A stretch of DNA of 43,489 nt from CAG-390 sp964522215 (GCA_964522215.1 CAZFVR010000013.1:1-43489), one strand, 5' to 3'; positions 16,352 to 24,959 are shown, counted from the stretch's first letter. Program-made: numbers and translations. Notes: generated by a model not told the origin, from the sequence alone.

Positions 16352-16399
16352 AACACGACGATCGGCGCACTTATTTGTGCTCCAATCGCCGTGTTTTTT
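16352..16399. terminator. Imperfect terminator hairpin downstream of the CHAP-like/SH3b gene
   Basis: A long interrupted stem (AACACG at 16352-16357 with CGTGTT at 16390-16395, and internal GCAC/GTGC). The T-run is on the plus side, while the minus side has only TTTG, so efficiency for the minus-strand gene is doubtful. Confidence 0.5.
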
Positions 16400-16414
16400 G
16401 CGCCGCGACCGGTA

Positions 16415-18697
16415 TCAGCCGTTGGGCGTGTAGTCAAAATATTCTCTCGCCGCCGCCGAATACACGGCTATGGCGCGGCAAAGCTCGGCAAGTGCGCCGC
16501 TGCCGCTCGCCTTGTTGGCACAGTAGGTGGTCACGCTGTAGGAGATCATCCTGTCGTAACGCTCACTGCCGTCGGGTGCGATCTCGACCATCCTGAAATA
16601 GAAGGTATCAGCCAGCATTTTGGCGGGGATGTCATCAAGCAGGAACACGCCGTCATCTGTCGGGGAGAGCAGCTTTTTGCAGCTTGCCAGCTTCAGTGCC
16701 GAGTCAAGATCCTGTGTTGCGGCGGCTATCGCCTTGTATTCCGAATGGCTCCAAACAAGCAAACGGTAGGTGTAGCCCTCTTTCATTCCATCGGCGCGCA
16801 TGCGAATGCCCACGCACCCGCCAAGCTCAAGGCTTGCCGACATTATGTGCGCATCCCCCTCATAGCTGAGGATCGGTGCGGGCTCGGCGGTCCTAAAAAG
16901 CTCCTGCTCGCTATACTCCGGCGGAGTTCTGCCCGCCTCCGGCAGATAGGAGGTGGCAAGGCTGTCGGTCTCGTAGTCAAAATACAGCTGTGCCGCCGCG
17001 CCGTAGCTCATCATGGCAGAAAGCAGGCGGTCAAGCTTGCGGCGCGAGGTATCCTGCTCGCTTCCGCCGCCGTACATGTTTGCCGCATAGCGGGTGACCG
17101 AATAGCTAACCTCCTGTGAGGCGCGGGCGTAGCTCACGCCACGGTCATCGGTGGCGGTGGCTATCACATAGCCGTACACGGTGTCTGTCAGCTTTTTCGG
17201 CTGTATGCCGTCGGTGTAAAAATAAAGCAGACCGTTCTCGCCTATATCCGAAAGCTGACCCATGCCGCTCTCGCCGCTCGAGGTGCGCCAGATAAGGGTA
17301 AGGTCTATGTCCCCGCGCTTGAGGCCTGTCGTATCCGAGATATACACGCCAAAGCGTATGGATACATTGTCGTTTATCGAAAGACTGGCCGAGCGCATCT
17401 CAAGGTTCAGCGCCGAGGAGTAACGGCGCCGCTCGCCGCGCGTCTCGGCCGAGATAAATGGATCTGCCTCATATTCGGCGATCTCGGAGGCCGCCCACAG
17501 CTCGCCGCCGCCAAGCTTTATATTGGCCGCGCCGATGCCAAGTGTGCCGCAGTCAAGCACCATGCCGGCGGTAAGGGTAAGGCTTATGTCGCCGGTCAGC
17601 GCGCGGGTAGGGATAAGGCGCACCTCGCCGCCCTGCTTTGAGAGCAGCTCTGCGGCATCTGCAGCGGCATCGGTGAGTGAGGCGTAACCAATGCGGGATA
17701 CATGCTCGCCGCCGCTGTAATGATCGTATATCACTGCGGGCAGCTCGGGGGATGAGGCGGCCTCCATGTATTCAAGAGATGACCAACCGTCGCACCCGTC
17801 GTAAAACACGCGTCCCCAAAGCCCGTCCGCGCTTATTTCGGTAACATAAAGCTCGGTGCCGTAGGGAATAAGCGCCAGCCTATCATACCCCGTGCCGGGG
17901 CCGGAGCGCACGCGCAGTCCCACATCCGCGGTAACGCGGCAGACCGACGGTTCTTTTACCGTCACCTCTGTCGTTGGGGGCACGAGCGGCGTTTCGCTCT
18001 CGTCCTCAAACCATATAACGCCGTCAAGTATAAAGGAGCTTGGCGCATAGAATTTAAAAAGCTCGTTTATCGTGCATTTGATGGCACGCCCCTCGGGGTA
18101 ATATGTACCGCCGACCGTCACGCCTATGCTGTCCGAAAAATAAACATATCCGTCGCGTATGAGGTGGATAAAAAAGGTGTGGCCGTACTTTTCGCCATCG
18201 CCGCCCGCCTTGCTAAAGCCCGCCAGCACATTGCGCACGGGCATGCCGCCGGCGGAGTGGACTATGGCGTTCAGTGCGCTCTTGAGGGTGTATTCATCCT
18301 CCGGGTAGGCGTGCACGCGGTAGCCGCCGGTGGTGTATTTTAGGTTGCGGTAGTTGTTAAATTCGTCCTTGCCGTCGCCGGTAACATATTTTTTGTTGAT
18401 GTCAAGCAGGTAGAGCTGGAGGTTTACATACCATGCGCAGTAGCCCTTAAAGGAACGGCGGCCGCAGCTTGCCAGCGCGCGGGCGCGCAGCTCGACTATG
18501 GCGTCCATAAAGACCGAGTCGGAGGCATCGGTAGCGGGCATTTTGTATACGTCCACCGCCGCGGCGGGGAGGCAGGATGCGCCAATGCCGCAGGCGAGGG
18601 TCACCATAACGAGCAGCAGTGATATTATCGACCGCCATACTCCGCCGCGCGGGAGGGTGGATCTTTTTTTTGTATCTTTGTTTTTTATATGATTCAT
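16415..18697 (-). CDS. Large secreted CHAP-like/SH3b cell-envelope protein
   Basis: A 760-residue exported protein with an N-terminal signal peptide (about 20-47). The first domain resembles a CHAP-type cysteine amidase/peptidase: GYCAWYVN places a candidate Cys at 87 and KYGHTFFIHL a candidate His at 173. A bacterial SH3 domain follows (about 253-312, LRVRSGPGTGYDRL), which often binds peptidoglycan. The C-terminal half carries two copies of a module common in Clostridia surface proteins, each ending in a pattern like SYSVT.Y..N then an Ala/Tyr-rich helix and YFDY (around 540-605 and 700-755). A cell-wall remodelling role is inferred; catalysis is not proven. Its leader is long and structured, and the RBS (AAAGG, about 12 nt from ATG) is weak. 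Confidence 0.7.
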   Translation of the reverse strand: MNHIKNKDTKKRSTLPRGGVWRSIISLLLVMVTLACGIGASCLPAAAVDVYKMPATDASDSVFMDAIVELRARALASCGRRSFKGYCAWYVNLQLYLLDINKKYVTGDGKDEFNNYRNLKYTTGGYRVHAYPEDEYTLKSALNAIVHSAGGMPVRNVLAGFSKAGGDGEKYGHTFFIHLIRDGYVYFSDSIGVTVGGTYYPEGRAIKCTINELFKFYAPSSFILDGVIWFEDESETPLVPPTTEVTVKEPSVCRVTADVGLRVRSGPGTGYDRLALIPYGTELYVTEISADGLWGRVFYDGCDGWSSLEYMEAASSPELPAVIYDHYSGGEHVSRIGYASLTDAAADAAELLSKQGGEVRLIPTRALTGDISLTLTAGMVLDCGTLGIGAANIKLGGGELWAASEIAEYEADPFISAETRGERRRYSSALNLEMRSASLSINDNVSIRFGVYISDTTGLKRGDIDLTLIWRTSSGESGMGQLSDIGENGLLYFYTDGIQPKKLTDTVYGYVIATATDDRGVSYARASQEVSYSVTRYAANMYGGGSEQDTSRRKLDRLLSAMMSYGAAAQLYFDYETDSLATSYLPEAGRTPPEYSEQELFRTAEPAPILSYEGDAHIMSASLELGGCVGIRMRADGMKEGYTYRLLVWSHSEYKAIAAATQDLDSALKLASCKKLLSPTDDGVFLLDDIPAKMLADTFYFRMVEIAPDGSERYDRMISYSVTTYCANKASGSGALAELCRAIAVYSAAAREYFDYTPNG

Positions 18698-18817
18698 GGG
18701 GGAGCTTGGCCTTTCCGGAAACAGCTTTGTAGTTCTCTCAAGGTCGGGTCACCCGTCGGGGAGGGCGGATCAAAAGCAGGATCCGCCCCTGACCGACAGG
18801 ACCGTATAGTATCTGAC
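18698..18817 (-). promoter_or_regulatory. Structured 5' leader of the CHAP-like/SH3b gene
   Basis: The 120-nt leader contains a 9-bp perfect stem (GGGCGGATC at 18763-18771, GATCCGCCC at 18780-18788) that can be extended by GTCGG/CCGAC (18755-18759, 18793-18797). No T-run follows on the minus strand, so it is not a simple terminator. It could stabilise the mRNA, be a protein-binding site or be a cis-regulatory RNA. I do not recognise a known riboswitch class. Confidence 0.45.
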
Positions 18818-18823
18818 ATTATA

Positions 18824-18852
18824 ATTGTACCATCAACTCCACGGCATGTCAA
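18824..18852 (-). promoter_or_regulatory. Promoter of the CHAP-like/SH3b gene
   Basis: Minus strand TTGACA (18847-18852), 17-bp spacer, TACAAT (18824-18829). It diverges from the promoter at 18872-18900 with 19 bp between the two -35 boxes. Confidence 0.8.
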
Positions 18853-18871
18853 GTACCGTGCCACAAAACAG

Positions 18872-18900
18872 TTGATTTTTTATTCCATGTATGATATAAT
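18872..18900 (+). promoter_or_regulatory. Promoter of the DtxR-type regulator gene
   Basis: TTGATT (18872-18877), 17-bp spacer, TATAAT (18895-18900). It gives a leader of about 100 nt. No clear DtxR-type palindrome was found at the promoter, so autoregulation cannot be claimed. Confidence 0.8.
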
Positions 18901-19007
18901 ATGACCGAATATAGTTGCCGGTGTCAGCTTTCGGCGCAGGCGCAGATGATAAATGGTAAAATAAAAAAGGCCACGCGGGCGTGACCGAGATGGGGGAGTA
19001 CAGTCAG

Positions 19008-19391
19008 ATGCAAGAAAACGAAAAGATAAAGATCCAGGAATCCGGCGAGATGTATCTTGAAACGATACTCATACTCTCGCAAAAAAACGGTAGTGTCCGC
19101 TCGCTTGACGTTGCGGAATATATGGGATATTCAAAGCCCAGTGTCAGCCGCGCGGTAGGGATCCTGCGCCGCGACGGCTATCTTGAAATGAGTGCCGATG
19201 GGCACCTGACCCTCACACCGGATGGCGAGGCCGCCGCCGCGCGCATATATGAGCGGCATAAGGTGATATCCGCCTTTTTGGTAAAGATAGGTGTGGACCC
19301 GGATACCGCCGCCGCCGATGCCTGCAAAATGGAGCATGACATCAGCGACGAGACCCTTGATGCAATAAAACGCTTTACCGCTTCGCTTTAA
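19008..19391 (+). CDS. DtxR-family metal-dependent transcriptional repressor, iron-type ligands
   Basis: A 127-residue cytosolic regulator: a winged-helix DNA-binding domain (about 5-72, with SVRSLDVAEYMGYSKPSVSRAV as the helix-turn-helix region) and a metal-binding/dimerisation domain, without the C-terminal SH3-like domain, i.e. MntR size. Metal ligands can be placed by family alignment. GEMYLETI has Met15 where MntR has Asp8, and ACKMEH has Cys106, Glu109 and His110, as in DtxR/IdeR. The predicted co-repressor is therefore Fe2+ rather than Mn2+. ATG 19008 follows GGAG at 9 nt; GTG 18981 and ATG 18990 lack an RBS. Likely targets (feoAB, about 8.5 kb away) are inference. Confidence 0.85.
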   Translation: MQENEKIKIQESGEMYLETILILSQKNGSVRSLDVAEYMGYSKPSVSRAVGILRRDGYLEMSADGHLTLTPDGEAAAARIYERHKVISAFLVKIGVDPDTAAADACKMEHDISDETLDAIKRFTASL

Positions 19392-19459
19392 GGCTTTGAG
19401 GCCTTGAAGCCTTGGGGGGCGGGCACCGCCGTCGATCTATGGATAGCTCGCGCGGGGGA

Positions 19460-19993
19460 TCATCCTCCGCAACGCTCAAGAGCGGTGACGATCTCCCCCA
19501 CAAAGGCGCGGTGTAGATCCCGCTCGGGGTAGTGGGCCTCCAACACCGCAGGATCGGTGAAGCGCTCGGCGCGAATATCGTCGCTGTACACTCGGCGGCA
19601 GATAAGCACCACCCGTGCTCCGTCGGGGAAGGGGACCGGCGTACCGTTTATCTCAATATGGCGGTAGCTCATGCCGCAGGCCGCGGCCTTGTCGCCGTCC
19701 CTGCCGCTGTGAGAGCCGAAATATGCCAGCTCCTGCCGCCGCTCATCCCCGAAAAAGGCAAGGGAGTAGTACTCCGCCTCGTCTACAAGATGGTATGTAA
19801 ACCTTTGCGGGCGAATAAAGCAGACCGCTGACGGTGCGCCCCAAAGCTCGCCCAAAAAGCCCCAGCTGGCGGTCATGGCATTTGTTTGGCCCTCCCACTC
19901 TGCGCATATCAGCATCCACTCGCGCCCAACAGCGCGGCAGACGGGTGACATATCAAGCTCATACGGTGATACTTTTTTGTAATCGTATATCAT
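19460..19993 (-). CDS. Flavin reductase-like (FMN-binding split-barrel) protein
   Basis: A 177-residue protein of the flavin reductase/split-barrel family. It would bind FMN and act in electron transfer or flavin reduction in the cytosol. Family features include the stretch NAMTASWGFLGELWGAPSAV, where flavin is bound, and YHLVDEAEYYSLAFF. ATG 19993 is preceded by GGAGG at 4-nt spacing; an upstream open frame to 20170 is an artefact without RBS. The gene is convergent with the DtxR-type gene and divergent from the esterase gene at 20169. The partner enzyme is not evident. Confidence 0.8.
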   Translation of the reverse strand: MIYDYKKVSPYELDMSPVCRAVGREWMLICAEWEGQTNAMTASWGFLGELWGAPSAVCFIRPQRFTYHLVDEAEYYSLAFFGDERRQELAYFGSHSGRDGDKAAACGMSYRHIEINGTPVPFPDGARVVLICRRVYSDDIRAERFTDPAVLEAHYPERDLHRAFVGEIVTALERCGG

Positions 19994-20168
19994 TTTGCCT
20001 CCATGCTTGCGGTGTTTTCGGCTTTGCCACCGACCGCAGTCTTGAGTTGTTTTGATGGATCGTATCGATAAAATATATTTCTCGCGCCGCTGCGTGATGC
20101 ATGCGGGCGGACGTATGATAAAAAAATAAATTAATTTGCCGCCGTTCGGCGGCGGAACGGAGTTTTGC

Positions 20169-21023
20169 ATGATACATAAGACCTTTGAGCTGTCCCCAGC
20201 CTATCCCGGAGCCACCATAACGACATATGTCGTTGAAAACACCGCGGAGCTTAAGCTTGCGCCCCGCCGTGCCGTGATAGTTTGCCCGGGCGGCGGATAT
20301 CATTTTCTTTCGGACCGCGAGGCCGAGCCGGTAGTGGCGCAGTTTTTGGCGGCAAATATCAATGTTTTTCTGCTTCGCTACACCGTTGGCATGGCGCGCA
20401 CTGCGGAAAATGCAGGCGCTTCGGGCTACGCGCCGCTGATCGAGGCGGGTCTGGCGATAAAATTTGTTCGTGACCATGCCGAGGAGTACTCTACCGACCC
20501 GCAAAAGGTCTTTATTCTCGGCTTTTCCGCCGGCGGACATGTTGCCGCATCCGCAGGCACGCTTTGGAATATCCCCGAGGTGCGTGATGCTATCGGCATC
20601 AGCGCCGGCGAATGCCCCGAGGGCATCAATCGCCCTGACGGCACTATCCTTTGCTACCCTGTCATCACAGGCGGCGACCGCGCACACCGCGGCTCGGTCA
20701 AAAACTTTTCCGGCCATGATGAGCTGACGGATGAGGATATCGAGCGCTTCTCGCTTGAGAGGCATGTGGATGGCAGCACATCCCCTGCGTTTATCTGGCA
20801 CACGGCATCGGATGGTACCGTTCCGGTGCAAAACTCGCTTATGTACGCTGCGGCACTTGCGGCGCAAAAGATACCCTTTGAGCTGCATATCTACCCGGAG
20901 GGCAAGCACGGGCTGTCGCTTTGCAACGAGTTTACCTCGTCGCAAAACAGCGGCAATATTATGCCCTACGCCGCGGGCTGGATCGACCACGCCGTGAAGT
21001 GGGTAAAGGAATTTCATTTTTGA
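20169..21023 (+). CDS. Alpha/beta-hydrolase esterase (acetyl-xylan-esterase-like)
   Basis: A 284-residue cytosolic alpha/beta hydrolase, similar in layout to carbohydrate acetyl esterases of gut Firmicutes. The oxyanion region is VIVCPGGGYHFLS, the nucleophile elbow is LGFSAGGH (Ser at about 133), the acid is in HTASDGTVPV and the His in EGKHGLSL. No signal peptide is seen, which suggests intracellular deacetylation of imported oligosaccharides. ATG 20169 follows CGGAG; the frame is open 11 codons upstream without an RBS. Exact substrate is unknown. A mobile-element-like repeat begins 14 bp after the stop. Confidence 0.8.
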   Translation: MIHKTFELSPAYPGATITTYVVENTAELKLAPRRAVIVCPGGGYHFLSDREAEPVVAQFLAANINVFLLRYTVGMARTAENAGASGYAPLIEAGLAIKFVRDHAEEYSTDPQKVFILGFSAGGHVAASAGTLWNIPEVRDAIGISAGECPEGINRPDGTILCYPVITGGDRAHRGSVKNFSGHDELTDEDIERFSLERHVDGSTSPAFIWHTASDGTVPVQNSLMYAAALAAQKIPFELHIYPEGKHGLSLCNEFTSSQNSGNIMPYAAGWIDHAVKWVKEFHF

Positions 21024-21036
21024 TCGGAATTGAGCT

Positions 21037-21216
21037 TTAAGGCAACACCGCGCTGTTTACGGCCGTAGTCTTTTTCCTCCACTTGCTTGCATAAGATCCG
21101 TCATATTTCACAATCTTCCTTGGCGTAGGATAAGCTGCACGCGCAAAAAATTGTTTCATCTGACGAATTTTTTGACGGCGCAATTGAACGAAAAGATTTG
21201 TGCGGTGGTGCCTTAA
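21037..21216. mobile_element. MITE-like element with 15-bp terminal inverted repeats
   Basis: The left end (21037-21051) reads TTAAGGCAACACCGC and the right end (21202-21216) is its reverse complement with a single mismatch. The 180 bp between the outer ends contain no complete gene. A 61-codon minus-strand open frame (21037-21222) is Lys/Arg-rich and looks like a passenger or transposase relic. A TTA/TAA boundary at both ends would fit a short target duplication. No transposase is present in the window. Confidence 0.65.
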
Positions 21217-21243
21217 TATCAATATCGGCCTTATGGGGGTGAG

Positions 21244-21951
21244 TTACGGCTCCCCCCTGTGCTTTTTCATTGCCGTGTAGACCTCACCGGTGGTAAAGCC
21301 GCGGCGCACAAGCGATGCAATGGCGCGACTGCGCTCATCGCGGTCGGCGGGCAGTGTGCCGCCGTATTTTTTATATATAACCTCGGCGCAAAGGGCGGTA
21401 AAATCAACGCTGTCAAGATACTCGCCCACTGCCGCTATCGCGTCATCTCTGTAGCCGAGCGAGCGCAGCTTTGCGCGTATATATGTCTTTCCGCGAAGCT
21501 CCCCTACGCACCGTTCGGCCACACGCCGCGCCGATGCGTTTTCGTTTATCAGCCCCTCGGCGGCCAGGGCATCCACCGCCGCGCGTGCCGCGTCCTTTGA
21601 GTGCCCGCGCTCTACCAGCTTTTGCCGCAGCTTTTGCCGTGAGTTTGCACCGTATGCCAGTATTCCCGCGCCGTGCTTTGTTGCCTGCGCGATGTCGGAA
21701 AGCCGCAAAAGCTCGTCAAATTCCTCCTCGCTCACCGTGTCGCCGCGCGATATGTGGTGTATCCTGTAGTCGGTGAGCGAGAGCAAAACGGTGCGCCTAT
21801 CACAGCGTGTGATAGTGTATGAACTTGCTGCGCGACCGGGGATCAGCTCCCTTTGTGTGTTGGCCTCCCCCGGCGTTGCGCTTATCTCAAATGTTATAAG
21901 CACGCCACCGCCGCCGTCGGCCTCGCGCAAGGCTGTTGCTTTTATGATCAT
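21244..21951 (-). CDS. recX: RecX regulatory protein
   Basis: A 235-residue RecX-family protein that binds RecA filaments and modulates recombinase activity. It is built of repeated three-helix modules; GILAYGANSRQKLRQKLVERG starts the first clear module and LINENASARRVAER continues it. ATG 21951 follows a GAGGGA stretch. It lies 153 bp downstream of recA on the same strand, but a terminator (22008-22047) separates the two, so recX may be read through or have its own promoter in the AT-rich gap. Confidence 0.88.
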   Translation of the reverse strand: MIIKATALREADGGGGVLITFEISATPGEANTQRELIPGRAASSYTITRCDRRTVLLSLTDYRIHHISRGDTVSEEEFDELLRLSDIAQATKHGAGILAYGANSRQKLRQKLVERGHSKDAARAAVDALAAEGLINENASARRVAERCVGELRGKTYIRAKLRSLGYRDDAIAAVGEYLDSVDFTALCAEVIYKKYGGTLPADRDERSRAIASLVRRGFTTGEVYTAMKKHRGEP

Positions 21952-22007
21952 TCCCTCGCCCCCTTTTTGTTTATCGCATTTAATTTATATTATTCTTATT
22001 GGTTTTT

Positions 22008-22047
22008 AAAAACGGCCTCCGCACCCTGATCGGTGGGAGGCCGTTTT
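22008..22047 (-). terminator. recA terminator
   Basis: AAAACGGCCTCC and GGAGGCCGTTTT form a strong stem with internal CACC/GGTG, followed on the minus strand by TTTTTAAAAA. It sits 57 bp downstream of recA. Confidence 0.85.
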
Positions 22048-22104
22048 ATCGTCGTATGGCCGTATCATCGGCCCCAAGTTTTATTATGCGTTTATTTTCG
22101 GATC

Positions 22105-23211
22105 TTATTCGTTGTCGGCAAGGTCGATGTCAAGCTCGTCATCGTCCTCTTCAAGCTCAAACTCCGCTGCGTTGTCCGCCAGCTCATCGCCCATCGAGCG
22201 TATCTTCTGTTCTATCTCCTCAAACAGCTCGGGGTTGGATTCAAGCGTTGCGCGGGCATTATCCCGCCCCTGACCAAGCCTTTCACCGCCGTAGGAGAGC
22301 CACGAGCCGCTTTTTTGCACCACACCAAGGTTTATGCCCATGTCAAGTATCTCGCCGGAGCGGGATATGCCCTTGCCGTAGAGGATGTCAAACTCGCAGG
22401 TGCGGAAGGGCGGTGCCACTTTGTTTTTTACGACCTTGCACTTTACACGGTTGCCGTATATATCGTTGCCGTTTTTAAGCTGCTCGGAACGGCGAACATC
22501 GATTCTTACCGATGCATAGAACTTAAGCGCACGGCCGCCGGTGGTGACCTCCGGGTTGCCGTATATCACGCCGACCTTTTCGCGCAGCTGGTTTATAAAT
22601 ATCACCACGCAGTTGCTCTTTGCTATGACCGCCGAGAGCTTTCTCATTGCCTGTGACATAAGGCGAGCCTGCACGCCGACGGATGATGCGCCCATGTCGC
22701 CCTCTATCTCCTGCCTCGGTACGAGCGCGGCCACCGAGTCGATGACCACTATATCGATAGCACCGGAGCGCACCAGCGCCTCGGTGATATCAAGCGCATC
22801 CTCGCCGCAATCCGGCTGGGATACGAGCAGATTATCTACGTTAACGCCAAGGGCGCGTGCGTAGACCGGGTCAAGGGCGTGCTCGGCATCGATAAATGCC
22901 GCCTCGCCGCCGTTTTTTTGTATCTCGGCCACCACATGCAGTGCGACCGTCGTCTTACCGGAGGATTCCGGACCGTATATCTCAATTATTCTGCCGCGGG
23001 GAAGTCCGCCGATACCGAGAGCCATATCAAGCCCCAACGAGCCTGTATGCACGGCCTGGACCTCCATGCGCGTGTTCTCGCCAAGGCGCATGATAGCACC
23101 CGAGCCGAAATTGCGCTCTATCTGTGTTATTGCGGTCTTTATAGCCTTTTGCTTTTCTTCCTTGTCGTTGCCCACCGGAGTGACGGTAGGCGTCTTTTTT
23201 GTCTGCTTCAT
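22105..23211 (-). CDS. recA: RecA recombinase
   Basis: A 368-residue RecA. It forms filaments on single-stranded DNA, drives strand exchange and triggers LexA-type autocleavage. Walker A GPESSGKT is at about 80-87, Walker B VVIDSVAALVPR and the L2 region INQLREKVGVIYGNPEVTTGG are intact. The C-terminus is strongly acidic (EEDDDELDIDLADNE), as usual. The ATG at 23211 is preceded by a GTGAGG sequence. A consensus promoter lies at 23245-23273. No canonical Gram-positive LexA box is visible around it, so damage induction is uncertain. Confidence 0.97.
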   Translation of the reverse strand: MKQTKKTPTVTPVGNDKEEKQKAIKTAITQIERNFGSGAIMRLGENTRMEVQAVHTGSLGLDMALGIGGLPRGRIIEIYGPESSGKTTVALHVVAEIQKNGGEAAFIDAEHALDPVYARALGVNVDNLLVSQPDCGEDALDITEALVRSGAIDIVVIDSVAALVPRQEIEGDMGASSVGVQARLMSQAMRKLSAVIAKSNCVVIFINQLREKVGVIYGNPEVTTGGRALKFYASVRIDVRRSEQLKNGNDIYGNRVKCKVVKNKVAPPFRTCEFDILYGKGISRSGEILDMGINLGVVQKSGSWLSYGGERLGQGRDNARATLESNPELFEEIEQKIRSMGDELADNAAEFELEEDDDELDIDLADNE

Positions 23212-23244
23212 GCTGTGGCCTCACGATCTTTCTTATTTGCCTCT

Positions 23245-23273
23245 ATTATATATCATAACTGCCGCGTTGTCAA
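23245..23273 (-). promoter_or_regulatory. recA promoter
   Basis: Minus strand TTGACA (23268-23273), 17-bp spacer, TATAAT (23245-23250): exact consensus, with a short leader of about 25 nt. Confidence 0.85.
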
Positions 23274-23383
23274 GTATTTTTTTAAATTATTTTGTTCCGA
23301 AAACGGAATTATTTTTTTATCAGCACCCAAAAAGCGGCAAAACGATGCCACGCAAGTTCCAAAAGCAGACTGCAAAAACAAAG

Positions 23384-23414
23384 ACCCGCGAACGACCAAG
23401 GGCCGTTCGCGGGT
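23384..23414 (-). terminator. Terminator of the mgtC pair
   Basis: ACCCGCGAACG (23384-23394) pairs with CGTTCGCGGGT (23404-23414). Downstream on the minus strand is TCTTTGTTTTTG. Confidence 0.8.
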
Positions 23415-23421
23415 GCGTGGG

Positions 23422-24120
23422 TCAAAGCTCCTCTACGGTGGTCACACCGGGGATCTCGGAGACTGTTGCCATTATGTTCTCATGCGCTATCTTCTTTTTA
23501 AATCTAAGCGAGAGGATGGCGCTCATGTGCGTGCCCTCGGATGGGCGGGATTTGGTTATCTCCATATCGGTGATGGTCAGATTGTGCGTTTTAAGCTCCT
23601 CAACTATCTCGTCAAGCGTTTCCGAGCTTGCAAATTCTATGTATACGTTCATAGAGCGAGCGGTGGAGATGATAAAATATTCAAGCTTTGAGAGCACAAG
23701 CTCGGAGAAGAGCACCAGCAGCACCGTAAAGATGGCCGCCTCGTAATAGCCTGTTCCGATGGCAAGGCCGATGATGGCGGAGGTCCAAAGACCCGCGGCG
23801 GTCGTCAGTCCCTTTACCTGGCGGCGGGAGGTGACTATTATCGCGCCGGCGCCGATAAAGCCCATGCCGGCGATGACCTGCGCACCGAGACGTGCGGGGT
23901 CGGTGGAAAGTCCCGCGGCAATGAGATATTGGCTGGTGAGTGTGGTGAGCGATGCGCCGATGCAGATCAGCGTGTGCGTGCGAAAGCCCGCCGAGCGGCG
24001 CTTGCTTTCACGTTCAAGTCCTATAAGACCGCCGCAAAGGACGGCAAGGAGCATTCTTACCGCAACGCCGACCACGCCAACGCCGCGAACAAGCTCTGAT
24101 ATGTATTCAAGATGTTCCAT
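23422..24120 (-). CDS. MgtC/SapB-family membrane protein, downstream copy
   Basis: A 232-residue inner-membrane protein of the MgtC/SapB family. It has four to five N-terminal transmembrane helices including LIGLERESKRRSAGFRTH, the family signature, and a conserved helix GMGFIGAGAIIV. The C-terminal cytoplasmic domain (about 150-232) resembles an ACT-like regulatory fold. MgtC homologs are linked to growth at low Mg2+ and to modulation of ATP synthase, but the precise activity is unsettled. It begins 11 bp after the stop of a second homolog and shares its promoter. Confidence 0.85.
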   Translation of the reverse strand: MEHLEYISELVRGVGVVGVAVRMLLAVLCGGLIGLERESKRRSAGFRTHTLICIGASLTTLTSQYLIAAGLSTDPARLGAQVIAGMGFIGAGAIIVTSRRQVKGLTTAAGLWTSAIIGLAIGTGYYEAAIFTVLLVLFSELVLSKLEYFIISTARSMNVYIEFASSETLDEIVEELKTHNLTITDMEITKSRPSEGTHMSAILSLRFKKKIAHENIMATVSEIPGVTTVEEL

Positions 24121-24131
24121 TTTACCCTCCC

Positions 24132-24833
24132 TTAAGGTTCTTCTACCGACAGTACGCCGTCAAGCGCAGCCACTGCGGTGATTATCTCCGCGTGCGGGCG
24201 CGAGCGCGGAAGCTTCATTTCTATTATAACGTTCGGCGGCGATACCTTGAGGTCGCGCACGTTGGTTATCTCAAAGTCAAATATTTTTATGTCCATGTCA
24301 CGGAGCGCATCAAGCACGCCGGGCAGGTGCGAGACGGCGCTGAGGCTCAGCTCGATGTTCATGTTTTTGGTGCGGGAGGTCAGCATCTTTTCAAGATTGT
24401 TCAGCACCGTGATGGTGAAAAATATGGTCACGCACGCAAGTATTGCGCACTCGTAGTAGCCCGCGCCGATGGCAAGTCCCATACAGGCGGAAGCCCAAAG
24501 GCCCGCCGCAGTGGTAAGTCCTTTTACCTGCTGGTGACCTGTGACTACTATCGTGCCCGCGCCCAGAAAGCCGATGCCGTTGATGCATTGCGCACCAAGC
24601 CTTGATATATCGGTAGATTGACCAAGCGTTACGTAAAGATATTGGCTTATGCACATGGCAAGCGCCGCACCCATGCAAACGAGTATGTGTGTGCGAAAGC
24701 CCGCGGGACGGTGACGTCTGCCGCGTTCTATGCCAATGATACCGCCAAACAGCATCGCCAAAAACAGGCGAAAGGCAGTGGCGGCAAGATTTGCCCCGCG
24801 CAGTGTTTCAAGCGCGGAATTGAACCATTCCAT
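24132..24833 (-). CDS. MgtC/SapB-family membrane protein, upstream copy
   Basis: A 233-residue paralog of the neighbouring gene, with IIGIERGRRHRPAGFRTH and GIGFLGAGTIVV at matching positions. The C-terminal domain is more diverged (IFDFEITNVRDLKVS) than the membrane domain. It is first in the two-gene unit; GAAGGAG precedes ATG 24833. The promoter at 24960-24988 gives a 120-nt leader with a CTCCGCCG/CGGCGGAG hairpin immediately before the RBS, a possible translational control point. Confidence 0.85.
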   Translation of the reverse strand: MEWFNSALETLRGANLAATAFRLFLAMLFGGIIGIERGRRHRPAGFRTHILVCMGAALAMCISQYLYVTLGQSTDISRLGAQCINGIGFLGAGTIVVTGHQQVKGLTTAAGLWASACMGLAIGAGYYECAILACVTIFFTITVLNNLEKMLTSRTKNMNIELSLSAVSHLPGVLDALRDMDIKIFDFEITNVRDLKVSPPNVIIEMKLPRSRPHAEIITAVAALDGVLSVEEP

Positions 24834-24959
24834 TATATCTACTCCTTCTCCGCCGTTCGGCGGAAGCTATTTGCCCACTTCTGTGCGCGGGGCGGCGCTA
24901 TCTCATCGGCCATGGCCGTTACAACGATAATATTTTGTTATCCCGAGCAATAACGCTTT

